A DNA stretch of 64,000 bases from Gammaproteobacteria bacterium (GTDB lineage Bacteria > Pseudomonadota > Gammaproteobacteria > Pseudomonadales > Pseudohongiellaceae): positions 62,001 to 126,000 of the forward strand of contig VMDC01000003.1 of assembly GCA_008081045.1 (NCBI GenBank), in the 5' to 3' direction. Shown one piece after another: positions 18,382 to 29,408 of this stretch. The notes below the pieces were generated by a model that saw nothing but the letters and a program-made list of their open reading frames with translations, was not told the origin of the DNA and ran no database searches. Position numbers and translations under genes: made by a program. The number at the start of each line of letters is the position of its first letter. The stretch's first letter is position 1.

Positions 18382-20193
18382 TTATTGAACAGTCTCCGCC
18401 CCGGAGGGATTCACTGCAGGATCCGATTGACCTACCTTCTCCCGTAATCTGATATTCAGCTCTCTGAGCTGGGCGCTGGACACAGCCCCGGGCGCATCAG
18501 TCAGCGGACAGGCTGCCGTTTGTGTCTTCGGGAAAGCAATCACATCGCGAATCGACGCAGAGCCGGTCATCAGCATAATGAGCCGATCGAAGCCGAAGGC
18601 AATGCCACCGTGTGGAGGACAGCCGTAGCTGAGGGCATCCAGAAGGAAACCGAACTTTTCCCTGGCCTCCACGTCACCGATGCCCAGCACCTCGAAGACA
18701 GCTTCCTGCATTTGTGGTTGGTTGATACGAATAGACCCGCCCCCCAACTCAGTGCCGTTCAGCACCATATCATAGGCTCGCGACAGTGCCGCTGACGGGT
18801 TTTCGCGCAATTGCTCCACCGGCACAGAGGGGGCAGTGAAAGGGTGATGCAGTGAGGTCAGATTCCCCTCACTGTCCTCTTCGAACATCGGAAAATCGAC
18901 GACCCACAGCGGAGCCCAGCGATCAGCAACCAGACCGAGTTCTTCAGCAACCCGTATCCGCAAGGCGCCCATGGCCTCATTAACCACTTTGGCTTTATCG
19001 GCGCCGAAGAAGATGATATCGCCAGTTTCGACCGCAAGTTTCTGCATCAATGCCTGAGTGACTTCTTCTCCGATGAATTTGATGATGGGTGATTGCAGGC
19101 CTTCGATCCCGGAGGCCGCGTCATTGACTTTGATCCAGGCCAGGCCTTTGGCGCCATAAATAGCAACAAATTCAGTCAAATCGTCAATGGATTTCCGGCT
19201 CAGCGCAGCACCGCCGGGTACCCGAAGCGCTACGACCCTGCTCGCTGCATCCGATGCCGGCCCGCTGAAGACCTTGAATTCCACCCCCCGCATCAGCTCA
19301 TCAATGTCGACAAGTTTAAGATCAATCCTTAAATCAGGCTTGTCCGAACCGTACAGGCGCATCGCGTCAGCATGCGTCAGTCTGGGGAACTCTCCCAGAT
19401 CAACTTGAAGGTGCGTCTGAAAGATCTGTTTGATCATGCGCTCCATGATCTCCATGATCTGTTCCTCATCCATGAAGGATGTCTCAATGTCGATCTGAGT
19501 GAATTCCGGCTGTCGGTCAGCCCTGAGATCTTCATCGCGAAAACATTTGGCAATCTGATAATAGCGATCCATCCCGGCAGCCATCAGGATCTGCTTAAAG
19601 AGCTGGGGCGACTGCGGTAAAGCAAAAAATCGACTCGGATGGGTCCTGCTCGGAACCAGATAATCTCTGGCACCCTCTGGCGTCGCCTTAGTCAGCAGCG
19701 GTGTCTCAATATCCAGAAAACCATTCTGGTCCAGAAAATTGCGCACCGTGTTGGCCACTTTGGAACGGAAACGCAGCCTCTGCATCATCTCAGGCCGCCT
19801 GAGATCAATGTAACGGTAATGAAGACGGACGTCCTCACCAACGTCAGCATACTCATCAAGCTGCATCGGAGGCGTTTTCGCTGCGTTTAATATCGTCAAT
19901 TCTTTTCCCAGAACCTCGATAGACCCGGTCGGCATTTCTTCATTGAGTGTCCCATCGGGGCGCCGGCGCACTTTACCACGCACCTGCAGAACGAACTCGC
20001 TGCGGACCGTTTCAGCAGTAGCGAAGCTCTCGCGGGTATCAGGGTCGAACACAACCTGAGCAATCCCTTCCCGGTCGCGCAGATCTAAAAAGATAACGCC
20101 ACCATGGTCGCGCCGACGATGCACCCATCCACAAAGGGTAATTTCCTGGTCAACATGTGATTCGTTGAGCTCTCCGCAATAATAGCTGCGCAT
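18382..20193 (-). CDS. aspS: Aspartyl-tRNA synthetase, probably non-discriminating type
   Basis: Class IIb synthetase charging tRNA-Asp. The 603 residues have the anticodon-binding OB fold (about 1-105), the catalytic core with QSPQLFKQ (motif region near 190-205) and [16 protein letters not shown] (motif 2), the GAD insertion (about 285-420) and motif 3 [12 protein letters not shown]. The OB fold reads RRRDHGG with His30 and has Gly81 after RRRPD, residues that resemble the Pseudomonas type that also charges tRNA-Asn; E. coli has Leu and Lys-type residues there. Co-directional with the upstream FmdB-type gene. Confidence 0.96.
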   Translation of the reverse strand: MRSYYCGELNESHVDQEITLCGWVHRRRDHGGVIFLDLRDREGIAQVVFDPDTRESFATAETVRSEFVLQVRGKVRRRPDGTLNEEMPTGSIEVLGKELTILNAAKTPPMQLDEYADVGEDVRLHYRYIDLRRPEMMQRLRFRSKVANTVRNFLDQNGFLDIETPLLTKATPEGARDYLVPSRTHPSRFFALPQSPQLFKQILMAAGMDRYYQIAKCFRDEDLRADRQPEFTQIDIETSFMDEEQIMEIMERMIKQIFQTHLQVDLGEFPRLTHADAMRLYGSDKPDLRIDLKLVDIDELMRGVEFKVFSGPASDAASRVVALRVPGGAALSRKSIDDLTEFVAIYGAKGLAWIKVNDAASGIEGLQSPIIKFIGEEVTQALMQKLAVETGDIIFFGADKAKVVNEAMGALRIRVAEELGLVADRWAPLWVVDFPMFEEDSEGNLTSLHHPFTAPSVPVEQLRENPSAALSRAYDMVLNGTELGGGSIRINQPQMQEAVFEVLGIGDVEAREKFGFLLDALSYGCPPHGGIAFGFDRLIMLMTGSASIRDVIAFPKTQTAACPLTDAPGAVSSAQLRELNIRLREKVGQSDPAVNPSGAETVQ

Positions 20194-20228
20194 AGTGTCT
20201 TCCTTTAAAAGGCGCGAAGTCCGCGCGC

Positions 20229-20588
20229 TTAACTGCTGTTAGTTGTGGCTTGTGATTTGGCGTTTCCGGCTGATTTGCCCTCGGATACTTTGCCGGTCTG
20301 AGAGGACTTATCGGCCTTACTGCCTGCCGCCTTGCTCCCGGAGCCGGACGACTCGCTGCCGCTCGCCTTGGAATCACCACCGGAATCGGCAAGCTGCTTT
20401 TTATCACCCGTTTTGAAGTCTGTCTCATACCATCCACCTCCTTTGAGGCGAAAGCTGGCGGCTGAAACGAGTTTTTGCAAACTCGGTGAACCGCAGGCGG
20501 GACAGTCAAGCAAAGGTCCATCACTGATTTTCTGCAAAGCTTCCAAGGAATGGCTGCAACTTCCACATTGGTATTCGTAAATTGGCAT
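20229..20588 (-). CDS. FmdB family zinc-ribbon protein
   Basis: The N-terminal 70 residues form the FmdB/CxxC zinc ribbon: MPIYEYQC start, CGSC at about 8-11 and CPAC at about 29-32, then the [13 protein letters not shown] segment typical of this family. The remaining 50 residues are a Ser/Gly/Lys/Ala-rich, probably disordered tail. The family is widely found directly upstream of aspS, but its role is not established. Length 119 residues. Confidence 0.92.
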   Translation of the reverse strand: MPIYEYQCGSCSHSLEALQKISDGPLLDCPACGSPSLQKLVSAASFRLKGGGWYETDFKTGDKKQLADSGGDSKASGSESSGSGSKAAGSKADKSSQTGKVSEGKSAGNAKSQATTNSS

Positions 20589-20690
20589 GTCGATGATCGT
20601 ATTGTCTTGATAATCGGAACCAGATCAGACGTCTGGCGCACACTCTCGTGGCCGTATCGCTGTATTAAGGCCAGCTGAAAAAAGGCGCGC

Positions 20691-20696
20691 ATTATA
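20691..20696 (-). promoter_or_regulatory. Probable -10 element for the fmdB-type/aspS transcript
   Basis: On the minus strand a perfect TATAAT (20696-20691) is followed by GCGCGCC and lies about 100 bases upstream of the FmdB-type start. A matching -35 is poor (TTACGG at a 17-base spacing), so this is a moderate candidate for the promoter of the fmdB-aspS-yebC-ruv series. Confidence 0.4.
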
Positions 20697-21175
20697 CCTT
20701 AAGCAGGAAATAACCGTAATCTCTCAGGGCAAGGAATTTCCGAACGCTAGGGAGCAGATGCTTTCGCCGAAACCTTATCGGGCGGTCATATCATCAGCCG
20801 AGCTGATCGGATGAGCCTCTAGGGCTGAGTCAAGCGACCGCAGGCGCGCCTGAACTCAACTGAAGTAAGACTGGCAAAACTGGACGTATGTGACTGCCTC
20901 TACAGATTAACCTCCGTTTCTGCCTGCCCCTGCTGCAAGACCCAAATCGACCCACCATCCGGGGACGTCTGTCTGACCATCAGGGGTCGCGAAATGCCGG
21001 CGATGTCACTCCGGTGAACCCCGTTGATGCGAGCTGGGTGGCAGCACAAGCAGAACCCAACGTAACATTTAGAGGAATTGTTTCAGAAAATAGTCTCGGT
21101 GAATTTTAGCGCTATTTTTTTCGGGTGATTTGCCTATTTTCCAATATCGGGCATACACATCAATTTACTCGATTA

Positions 21176-21193
21176 AAGTGACCGGAATCACTT
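21176..21193 (+). promoter_or_regulatory. CRP/Vfr-like operator
   Basis: AAGTGACCGGAATCACTT is a perfect 6-base inverted repeat whose core GTGA-N6-TCAC matches the half-site spacing of CRP-family regulators. Its centre (21184.5) lies 41.5 bases before the predicted transcription start at about 21226, the classical class II activation position. Only the sequence match is seen; binding is inferred. Confidence 0.5.
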
Positions 21194-21220
21194 GCGAGGC
21201 CGCAGTGAATGCTTTATAAA
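21192..21220 (+). promoter_or_regulatory. Promoter of the HU-like gene
   Basis: TTGCGA (21192-21197), a 17-base spacer and TATAAA (21215-21220). The -35 overlaps the CRP-like operator, and an AT-rich patch lies upstream. It predicts a start near 21226 and a leader of about 195 bases before the ATG at 21421. Confidence 0.5.
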
Positions 21221-21420
21221 TAGCGACCCTTAAAGGCCAGCCGTTTTACGAATTACACGTCGCTGACGGCAGGCTGAAAAAGACCTCAAATCGAGCCATC
21301 AATGCTCATGATTTTAGGCAGCGCCCGGCCGAGCAAACTGCGGCGGAGCGAGACCCCGCAGAATTGCGGATCAACGAAACTAACTTGAACCATTCAATCC
21401 ACTGAGAAAAGAGAACGGGC

Positions 21421-21804
21421 ATGGCTGTAAAAAAATCTTCCAAACCTGCTGCCAAGAAAAAAGCAGCACCAACACGCAAAGCGCCAGCGATTCAAAAAAA
21501 ATACACTAAAACCGAAATTCTGAATGAGATCGCTCAGAACACATCACTCAGCAAAAAAGAGGTTTCTGCTGTTCTCGATGAGCTGTCAGTGGTCATCGAG
21601 CGACACATCAAAAAGCGCGCTGTTGGAGAATTCACACTGCCCGGCCTGTTGAAAATTAAATCTGTGGTACGACCAGCGCGACCTGCTCGTAAAGGAGTTC
21701 CAAACCCCTTCAAACCCGGTGAACTGATGGACGTTCCTCGAAAGCCGGCTTCTACTCGAGTCAAAGTCCTGCCTCTGAAGAAACTCAAAGAGTACGCACT
21801 CTGA
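21421..21804 (+). CDS. HU-like DNA-binding protein with basic N-terminal extension
   Basis: The protein has 127 residues. The first 27 are almost all Lys, Ala, Pro, Ser and Thr (histone H1-like tail). Residues 28-125 follow the HU/IHF pattern: KKYTKTEILNEIAQ with a helix-turn-helix-like start, KKEVSAVLDEL, the GEFTLPGLLKI strand and an arm segment rich in Arg/Pro/Lys. A member of the HU-like DUF/H1-type group rather than canonical HupA/B is likely. Expected to bind DNA non-specifically in the nucleoid. It has a strong terminator downstream and its own long leader, so it is probably monocistronic. Confidence 0.85.
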   Translation: MAVKKSSKPAAKKKAAPTRKAPAIQKKYTKTEILNEIAQNTSLSKKEVSAVLDELSVVIERHIKKRAVGEFTLPGLLKIKSVVRPARPARKGVPNPFKPGELMDVPRKPASTRVKVLPLKKLKEYAL

Positions 21805-21866
21805 GCCCGGTGCACCGAACGGATAGCCATAGCCTCGAGCAACCGGCTATCGGCTAACCTACTTAT

Positions 21867-21890
21867 AAGGCAGCCTTGGCTGCCTTTTTT
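21867..21890 (+). terminator. Rho-independent terminator of the HU-like gene
   Basis: AAGGCAGCC (21867-21875) pairs perfectly with GGCTGCCTT (21878-21886), followed by a run of T to 21890. A second inverted repeat, GATAGCC (21822-21828) with GGCTATC (21845-21851), lies just before it. The T tract ends only 18 bases before the proS ATG. Confidence 0.88.
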
Positions 21891-21908
21891 CTGATGGTTG
21901 AAAACATC

Positions 21909-23639
21909 ATGCGAGCCAGCAATTACCTATTAGCAACGCTGAAAGAAACGCCCGCCGATGCCGAGGTCATTAGTCATCAGCTGATGCTCCGCGCCGGCAT
22001 GATTCGAAAACTGGCGAGTGGGCTCTATACCTGGCTACCTCTTGGCACCCGGGTTCTGCGAAAAGTCTCGCAGATTGTGCGCGAAGAAATGGATCGGTCA
22101 GGCGCCATGGAGGTGTCTATGCCTGTCGTCCAGCACGCCGAGCTTTGGGAAGAGTCCGGACGCTGGCACTCCATGGGGCCGGAACTGTTGCGCTTCAAAG
22201 ACCGGCACGAGCGGGATTTCTGCCTGGGCCCTACTCACGAAGAAGTGATTACTGACCTGGTCAGAAATGAATATGGCAGCTACAAGCAACTACCGGCCAA
22301 TCTGTACCAGATCCAGACCAAATTCCGCGATGAACGCCGACCACGATTCGGCGTCATGCGCTCCCGTGAATTCGTCATGAAAGACGCCTATTCATTCCAC
22401 GCGAATGAAGAGTCACTCGAACAGACGTATGAGGTCATGCACGCCACCTACTGTGCCATTTTTAATCGCCTGGGCCTGGAGTTTCGCGCTGTGGTTGCAG
22501 ATTCAGGCAATATCGGGGGGAATACTTCACACGAGTTCCACGTCCTGGCGGAGTCAGGTGAAGACGAAATTGCGTTTAGTGACAGCAGCGACTACGCCGC
22601 AAATATAGAAATGGCCGAAGGCCTGCTGCCAGACGAGCCATCCTCCAGCGACATCCAGGGCTCAGAGTGTATTGCTACCGGTGACGCTCATTCGATAGAT
22701 GCCGTCAGCGAACTGTTGCAGATTCAGGCCAAACACATCGTGAAAACGCTTGTAGTCCACGGCGAAGACGAACAGGGAGAAGCCAGTGGTGAACTGGTTG
22801 CCCTACTCCTTCGCGGGGATCAGGAGCTTAACGAGACCAAGGCTCAGAAACTGTCGGGCGTTCTGTCTCCGCTGACATTCGCGACAGATGAAGAAATCAA
22901 GGACAGCATCGGTTGTCAGCCAGGCGCGATCGGCCCCGTTAATTTGAGCATCCGCACCATTGCAGATCACAGCGTGGTGGGCATGAGAAATTTTGTCTGC
23001 GGAGCAAACCGTGACAATCACCATCTGCGCAATGCCAACTGGGAGCAGGATTGCCATTTTCATGAATCGGCAGACATAAGAAAAGTTTGCCCGGGTGACC
23101 GAAGCCCTGATGGCAAAGGTACCCTGTCAATAAAGCGCGGGATCGAAGTGGGTCATATCTTTCAGCTTGGCAAAAAATACAGCTCAGCCCTCGGCGCCAC
23201 GGTACTGGATGAACACGGCAAAGCTGTTGTCATGCCGATGGGCTGCTACGGCATTGGCGTCACCCGGGTAGTCGCAGCCTGCATAGAACAGAACCATGAC
23301 GAAAAAGGCATTATATGGCCCGAGAATATCGCCCCTTTTCAGCTGGTGATCGTGCAGCTTGACGCACACAAATCAGCTCAGGTGCCGGCGGTTGCTGAAT
23401 CAATTTATGAGCAGGCAACCGCGATGGGGATAGAGGTTTTGCTGGACGACAGAGACAAGAAAACCAGTCCGGGAGTCAAATTTGCAGAATCTGAACTCCT
23501 CGGAATCCCTCATCGTCTGGTCGTGTCAGCCCGGGGAATTGCCGAGGATTCTATCGAGTACACCTGCCGCAGAACCGGGGAAAAACGTCCGATTTCTCCA
23601 TCCACTGTCACCTCTTTTTTAGAGGAGCTGTGTCGTTAG
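21909..23639 (+). CDS. proS: Prolyl-tRNA synthetase ProS
   Basis: Class II synthetase for tRNA-Pro. From the ATG at 21909 it has 576 residues and begins [20 protein letters not shown], the family's usual N-terminus; the open frame reaches back to 21876, but that part is the terminator hairpin. Class II motifs are present, including [17 protein letters not shown] (motif 2) and GCYGIGVTR (motif 3). An editing insertion domain (about 220-400) removes Ala-tRNA-Pro, and the anticodon-binding domain is C-terminal. Because a terminator lies 18 bases upstream, expression depends on readthrough or on a promoter I could not identify. Confidence 0.97.
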   Translation: MRASNYLLATLKETPADAEVISHQLMLRAGMIRKLASGLYTWLPLGTRVLRKVSQIVREEMDRSGAMEVSMPVVQHAELWEESGRWHSMGPELLRFKDRHERDFCLGPTHEEVITDLVRNEYGSYKQLPANLYQIQTKFRDERRPRFGVMRSREFVMKDAYSFHANEESLEQTYEVMHATYCAIFNRLGLEFRAVVADSGNIGGNTSHEFHVLAESGEDEIAFSDSSDYAANIEMAEGLLPDEPSSSDIQGSECIATGDAHSIDAVSELLQIQAKHIVKTLVVHGEDEQGEASGELVALLLRGDQELNETKAQKLSGVLSPLTFATDEEIKDSIGCQPGAIGPVNLSIRTIADHSVVGMRNFVCGANRDNHHLRNANWEQDCHFHESADIRKVCPGDRSPDGKGTLSIKRGIEVGHIFQLGKKYSSALGATVLDEHGKAVVMPMGCYGIGVTRVVAACIEQNHDEKGIIWPENIAPFQLVIVQLDAHKSAQVPAVAESIYEQATAMGIEVLLDDRDKKTSPGVKFAESELLGIPHRLVVSARGIAEDSIEYTCRRTGEKRPISPSTVTSFLEELCR

Positions 23640-23750
23640 CTTGCCCGCGCCGCAGAAGCCCGGCCGTATGCCCCCATACACACTCGACACTGGTATTTTA
23701 TACGCGGATGGGTTCGACAGCAGTCCGCCGGGTTGCATGCCTCGGGCTAA

Positions 23751-24809
<1,059 letters not shown>

Positions 24810-24823
<14 letters not shown>

Positions 24824-25511
24824 CATCCTTGACCAGGGGCACTGTCAATCGCCTTTGCCTCTGGAAGGACTCTGAATCAAGTCGCTCCAGCACTGCTATC
24901 AAGCCAGCGAGACTGCGGTCAGCACGCTGCAGAATATAGTCGCAGACCTGATCGCTCAACGAGATTCCCCGCGAATTCGCCCGATGCTGCAGGATCTGCT
25001 TTTTGAAGCCATCATCTGCGGCCTGTAACTGAAAAATAAGGCCCTTCTGCATCCGGGAACGCAGATCTGCCAGCGACAGGTCCAAGTCTCGCGGCGCACG
25101 GCTTGCTGTGACGACGAACAGCACATTACTCTCGGCTGCTTCATTGAAGCAGTGGAACATGGCTTCCTGCCAAACGCTGTCTGTCGCTACCGCATCAAGG
25201 TCATCAACACAGATAACAGACAGAGCGTGAGAATGCTCCAGGATCTGCGGCGCAAAGTCATGTCGGCTCAGCAAGGGCAAATAGAGCGCTGATGCACCGG
25301 ATTCAGCATACCTGTGACACAGCGCCTGCAGCAAATGACTTCGCCCGCTGCCCCCTGCGCCCCAGAGATAAATCAACTGAACTGAGGGAGACGTACTCGT
25401 GAGCACGTCAAACAACTGCCGGTTACCGGATGAAACCAGAAAATTGGCGAATGTCGCTTCATCATTGAGGCGAATCCCGAGTGGCAATTGACTGGCAGAA
25501 TCAGAAGTCAC
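24810..25511 (-). CDS. hda: DnaA regulatory inactivator Hda
   Basis: AAA+ protein related to DnaA that, with the DNA-loaded sliding clamp, stimulates ATP hydrolysis by DnaA and prevents re-initiation. The start is GTG at 25511 with a GCAGGG upstream; 233 residues. The clamp-binding motif QLPLGI is at about residues 8-13, Walker A WGAGGSGRSHLL at about 50-61 and Walker B ICVDDLDAV near 96-104. It lies 12 bases downstream of the DUF2066 gene and overlaps the convergent DUF2069 gene. Confidence 0.94.
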
Positions 25512-25523
25512 AAGAGCCCTGCT

Positions 25524-26735
25524 CTACCTGGTCCAGCGATAATGCAGCAAGCCGGAACTGACACCCATCGAGCTCTCGATTGGCAGCAAATCCCGATCTA
25601 GGGCGATCAGTTCGTAAAGCTGCTGAGGGTCTCCTACCAGTCCAAGGCGCAATTCCAATCGCTCTCCGGCGACCTGCGATGTCGCCACACTGTCAACCAG
25701 CCCAAGACCACCAACATAGGCCACCAAAGCAGAATAATCCTGCAGGTCGCTGATGCCGTCGACCCGGAGAATCACCGAAGCCGCAAGGTCCGCGCCAGGC
25801 AAGATGGCAAAGTATTGAGCGAGCCGGGCTGTTATCCGCTCAAGCGGTGCGTTCAGATAGTCTTCCAGATCGGTCGAAAAACCATCAAAGATCTCTGTGT
25901 CACCCTGAAACTGAAACTGCCAGAGGCCCACCAACTCCCCACTGGAGGTGAAATGCAGTCGCCCGGTCAAGATGCTGTCGGCCCCATAGCGCAGGCTGGC
26001 AGTTCGAATGGCTTGCTCATCCAGCCTCCAAACCAGATCCTCACTCAGGTTCCTGCGATCCTCAAAATCGAGGACGGGAAACAGGACGGGGAGTCCTCTT
26101 GCGTCCGCGAAATCCTGTATATATTCGATAATGTCGTTATTGATATCCGAGGTCATCAGGCTTCGGCTGCCCGACTCATCCTGCAGCGCCATCCAAATCA
26201 GGACACTGGGTCGGTTGCTGTCCCAGAGCGGTATCTGCGCATCAGCCAGCATCCGCTCAATCAATACTGAAGAAAACTCCACTTCGATAAAGCGCTGTTC
26301 TGCGGTTGTCGGAGCTACCTGCTCCTGTCGATCCGGATCCGGCATCAGTCCATCCGAATTCTCGTCAGCTGACAGCTGAACTTCTGCTTCAGGCAGCGAT
26401 TGCTGTGGTCCAGTTTCCCCGCTGCTTGAAGTCGGAATGACAATCTCGCTGAAATAGCGTATCGCTTCGACATAACTCTGCGCATTTTCGAGCGCCTCCA
26501 GCACCGCCGGATGACTGAGATAGCGCTGCTCCCCGGTCGCCCTGACCAGCACAATCTGCAGCGCTTTTTTAAAGGCCTGGCTTCTTTCAGCGTCACTTTC
26601 GTTCGCGACCGGCACCCGCTCACTGTAGATCCCCGCAACGGGCAAACCATGAGCGCTGCTAAACAGCAGCAACACAGCCAGTATCACCGATCGGGTCAGC
26701 ACAGCTCGCAACATAACGGTTAACAACACATTCAT
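25524..26735 (-). CDS. DUF2066 domain protein, secreted
   Basis: From the ATG at 26735 the protein has 403 residues with an N-terminal signal peptide (hydrophobic to about residue 30, SSAHG). The DUF2066 domain follows (YSERVPVANESDAERSQAFKKAL), and there is a Ser/Glu/Pro-rich linker near residues 100-140. An upstream extension to 26894 would run into purM and is not supported. The family sits next to purM and hda in gammaproteobacteria; function unknown. Alternative start at 26714. Confidence 0.8.
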   Translation of the reverse strand: MNVLLTVMLRAVLTRSVILAVLLLFSSAHGLPVAGIYSERVPVANESDAERSQAFKKALQIVLVRATGEQRYLSHPAVLEALENAQSYVEAIRYFSEIVIPTSSSGETGPQQSLPEAEVQLSADENSDGLMPDPDRQEQVAPTTAEQRFIEVEFSSVLIERMLADAQIPLWDSNRPSVLIWMALQDESGSRSLMTSDINNDIIEYIQDFADARGLPVLFPVLDFEDRRNLSEDLVWRLDEQAIRTASLRYGADSILTGRLHFTSSGELVGLWQFQFQGDTEIFDGFSTDLEDYLNAPLERITARLAQYFAILPGADLAASVILRVDGISDLQDYSALVAYVGGLGLVDSVATSQVAGERLELRLGLVGDPQQLYELIALDRDLLPIESSMGVSSGLLHYRWTR

Positions 26736-26879
26736 CTGTCTAGTGTACTTCAAATTCTCTATTTCGGTCTCGGACGGGAGATCGCGAACAGGCATTTCTT
26801 CACCTGACCACCTCGGATGTTCCTGATAGAATTCCGACTTTCTCCACCCAAGCAACTTGCTTCCAGAAAGGTCTCGAAA

Positions 26880-27947
26880 GTGCCAGATACTCAAAAACCC
26901 AACCCGGAGAGCCCGTCAGTCGATCCACTCAGCTACCGCGATGCCGGCGTCGACATTGATGCCGGCAATGCACTGGTAGGTGCAATTAAATCCGTCACAC
27001 AACGCACTTCACGGCCCGAGGTACTGACAGAACTGGGAGGCTTTGGCGCCCTGTGCGAATTACCGCGCAATTATCAACAGCCTGTACTGGTCGCAGCTAC
27101 CGATGGCGTCGGCACCAAGCTCATGTTGGCGCAGCAAATGGCCAAACACGACACTATAGGCATTGATCTTGTGGCAATGTGTGTTAACGATTTGATCGTG
27201 TGCGGCGCCGAACCCCTGTTCTTTCTGGATTACTACGCAACGGGTGGCCTGGATGTCGATGTAGCAACGCAGGTTGTTACCGGCATCGGTAAAGGTTGTG
27301 AGCTGGCAGGTTGCGCATTGATTGGCGGGGAAACGGCTGAAATGCCGGGCATGTATCAGCCGAAGGACTACGACCTGGCAGGTTTTGCGGTCGGAGTCGT
27401 CGAGAAATCCGGCATAATCGACCAGTCGGGCGTCCAAGAAGGCGATGTCCTGATCGGCATTGACTCTTCAGGCCCGCACTCTAACGGCTACTCGCTGATC
27501 CGAAAGGTTCTTGAACGTTCCGCAGCAAGTCTCTCGGAGGCATTTGAAACCAGCACTCTCGGTGAAATTTTACTTGAACCGACCCGCATTTATGTCAAAC
27601 AGCTTGCGGAACTGCGTAGCAAGGCTGAAGTCTCCGCACTGGCGCACATCACCGGAGGGGGAATTCTCGAAAATCTGCCTCGAGTGTTACCTGACAACCT
27701 GGCCGCGCGGGTGGAAACTGACTTATGGCATCGACCGGCGATTTTCAACTGGCTTCAGAACAACGGGCGTATTGAAGAGCGGGAAATGATGCGTACCTTT
27801 AACTGCGGGATCGGCATGATTGCAGCAGTGCGTTCAGCCGAGGTACAGATTGCACTCGATACCTTAAACCGTGAGTCCCAGTGCGCTCAGGTGATTGGCG
27901 AAGTCATCACCCGAGTCTCCGGGGCTGACGCAATACAACTCAGATAG
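26880..27947 (+). CDS. purM: Phosphoribosylformylglycinamidine cyclo-ligase PurM
   Basis: Converts formylglycinamidine ribonucleotide to aminoimidazole ribonucleotide with ATP in purine synthesis. The start is placed at GTG 26880 (AAGG upstream), giving 356 residues; the frame is open to 26817, but that extension is not part of the family. The core begins [17 protein letters not shown], followed by GTDGVG-like [23 protein letters not shown] and [13 protein letters not shown]. purN follows in the same direction. Confidence 0.96.
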   Translation: MPDTQKPNPESPSVDPLSYRDAGVDIDAGNALVGAIKSVTQRTSRPEVLTELGGFGALCELPRNYQQPVLVAATDGVGTKLMLAQQMAKHDTIGIDLVAMCVNDLIVCGAEPLFFLDYYATGGLDVDVATQVVTGIGKGCELAGCALIGGETAEMPGMYQPKDYDLAGFAVGVVEKSGIIDQSGVQEGDVLIGIDSSGPHSNGYSLIRKVLERSAASLSEAFETSTLGEILLEPTRIYVKQLAELRSKAEVSALAHITGGGILENLPRVLPDNLAARVETDLWHRPAIFNWLQNNGRIEEREMMRTFNCGIGMIAAVRSAEVQIALDTLNRESQCAQVIGEVITRVSGADAIQLR

Positions 27948-28003
27948 CGGTCTCACAGAAAGTTCAGCAATACACGCCAGCAACGAAGAGGGTGACATTC
28001 CCA

Positions 28004-28651
28004 ATGGGTGATCAGCAGTGCTGTGTCGTCGTGCTTATTTCCGGAAATGGTAATAACCTCCAGGCCCTGATCGACGCCAGCTCAAATTCCGGCTACACCA
28101 TCAGCCATGTAATCTCAAATAACCCGGATGCATTCGGCCTCGAACGCGCCCAACGCTGCGGAATAGCCAGTACCGTTCTGAATCATCGGGATTTCGGAAC
28201 ACGCGGCGAATTTGACAGTGCACTGCAACAGGCAATCGACGACCAGAACCCTGATCTTGTTGTCCTTGCTGGATTTATGCGTATTCTGGGCCCCGAAATC
28301 GTCAAGAATTTTTCTGGCAGAATGCTGAACATTCACCCAAGCCTGCTACCCAAATATCCCGGAATCAATACCCATCAACGGGTCCTCGATGCCGGTGATC
28401 GTGAGCACGGCGCCACTGTGCATTTCGTGACTGAAGAGCTTGATGGAGGTCCCTTAATTGCTCAAGGCAGAATATTGGTCAACGCGAACGACACTGCGCA
28501 AGAACTGGCCGCACGTGTACTGATCAGGGAACAGCAGCTTTACCCCACAGTTGTCACATGGTTTGCCAGCGGCAGGTTATCCCTGCAGCAGGATCGGGCC
28601 GTGATGGATGGCGCGGCGCTCCCTCGCGAAGGACTGCAGATCGATTCATGA
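28004..28651 (+). CDS. purN: Phosphoribosylglycinamide formyltransferase PurN
   Basis: Transfers the formyl group of 10-formyl-tetrahydrofolate to glycinamide ribonucleotide. From ATG 28004 the protein has 215 residues; a GTG at 27992 is an alternative. It shows VVLISGNGNNLQALID (phosphate binding), the catalytic Asn-His-Asp set in MLNIHPSLLPKYPG and HGATVHFVTEELDGG. It overlaps the DUF3108 gene by 4 bases. Confidence 0.96.
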   Translation: MGDQQCCVVVLISGNGNNLQALIDASSNSGYTISHVISNNPDAFGLERAQRCGIASTVLNHRDFGTRGEFDSALQQAIDDQNPDLVVLAGFMRILGPEIVKNFSGRMLNIHPSLLPKYPGINTHQRVLDAGDREHGATVHFVTEELDGGPLIAQGRILVNANDTAQELAARVLIREQQLYPTVVTWFASGRLSLQQDRAVMDGAALPREGLQIDS

Positions 28652-29382
28652 CACACGCCAACACTGCACTCATGTTACTGCTGTTGCAGGTTTCGCTCTC
28701 TGGCGCGACCGCCGACACCCTTGAGGAATTTTCAGCTTACTACAGTGCGACAACCAACGGGATTCGTGGTACCGCTGAAAGACATCTGGTCAGACTGACA
28801 GATCGCAATTATCGGCTTAACGTGTCTCTCGAGGCCAAGATTGGGGGACTGGAAATTGGCGACCTTGAACAGGCCAGTGAGTTCAGCTACGCAGACGGTC
28901 AGATCAAACCCCTGACATACAGTTACCAGGTGTCCGGCGTCAGCTCAGCGGTGGAAACAGTCGTTTTCAACTGGGATGCCATGATGGCCCTGAGTGCAGA
29001 CGACGAGCAATCCCGGCCCGTGGCTATCAACAGCAACACGCTGGATGAACTCAGCTACCAACTCGCTCTGGCACTCGACATCGCGAACCCGGGTGAAACC
29101 ACTTACTCCTATGAAACCGTAGATGGCCACACACTGGATCAAGTAAGCTTCCGGGTTTTGGGCGAAGACATAATCTCAACCCCGCTCGGCGATTTTCGCT
29201 GCGTCAAGCTGGAGCGGAATCGGGAGGCCAGCAGCAGCCGCACTACGACCATCTGGCTTGCTCTGGACTGGTCCAATCTGCTGGCAAAAATCGAACAAAC
29301 CACCGCTTCCGGCCTGGCTATCACGATGGAACTCACTAACGCCCTGATAGCCGGCCAGCAGGTGACCGGCCTGAACGACTGA
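28648..29382 (+). CDS. DUF3108 domain protein, exported
   Basis: From ATG 28648, which overlaps the purN stop (ATGA), the protein has 244 residues with a signal peptide (TALMLLLLQVSLSGATAD, cleavage near residue 22). The DUF3108 domain covers most of the rest, with YSATTNGIRGTAERHL and a YSYQVSG stretch, predicted to be a beta-rich periplasmic fold. A DUF3108 gene follows purN in Pseudomonas as well; its function is not known. Confidence 0.85.
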   Translation: MTHANTALMLLLLQVSLSGATADTLEEFSAYYSATTNGIRGTAERHLVRLTDRNYRLNVSLEAKIGGLEIGDLEQASEFSYADGQIKPLTYSYQVSGVSSAVETVVFNWDAMMALSADDEQSRPVAINSNTLDELSYQLALALDIANPGETTYSYETVDGHTLDQVSFRVLGEDIISTPLGDFRCVKLERNREASSSRTTTIWLALDWSNLLAKIEQTTASGLAITMELTNALIAGQQVTGLND

Positions 29383-29408
29383 TGCGACAATATTCCGTCC
29401 GGGACGGT

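Larger units (their letters stand above)
20697..21225. other. Long non-coding stretch before the HU-like gene
   Basis: No gene of convincing length is present on either strand between the FmdB-type promoter and the HU-like promoter. It contains a short palindrome ATCAGCCGAGCTGAT at 20793-20807 and a T-rich, AT-rich patch at about 21105-21145 just upstream of the CRP-like site. The sequence does not resemble tmRNA, RNase P RNA or SRP RNA as far as I can judge. An unrecognised small RNA is possible. Confidence 0.4.

Noticed and set aside
20150..20692. 180-residue minus-strand frame across the FmdB-type gene
   Set aside because: Overlaps aspS and the zinc-ribbon gene in another frame; no coherent composition.
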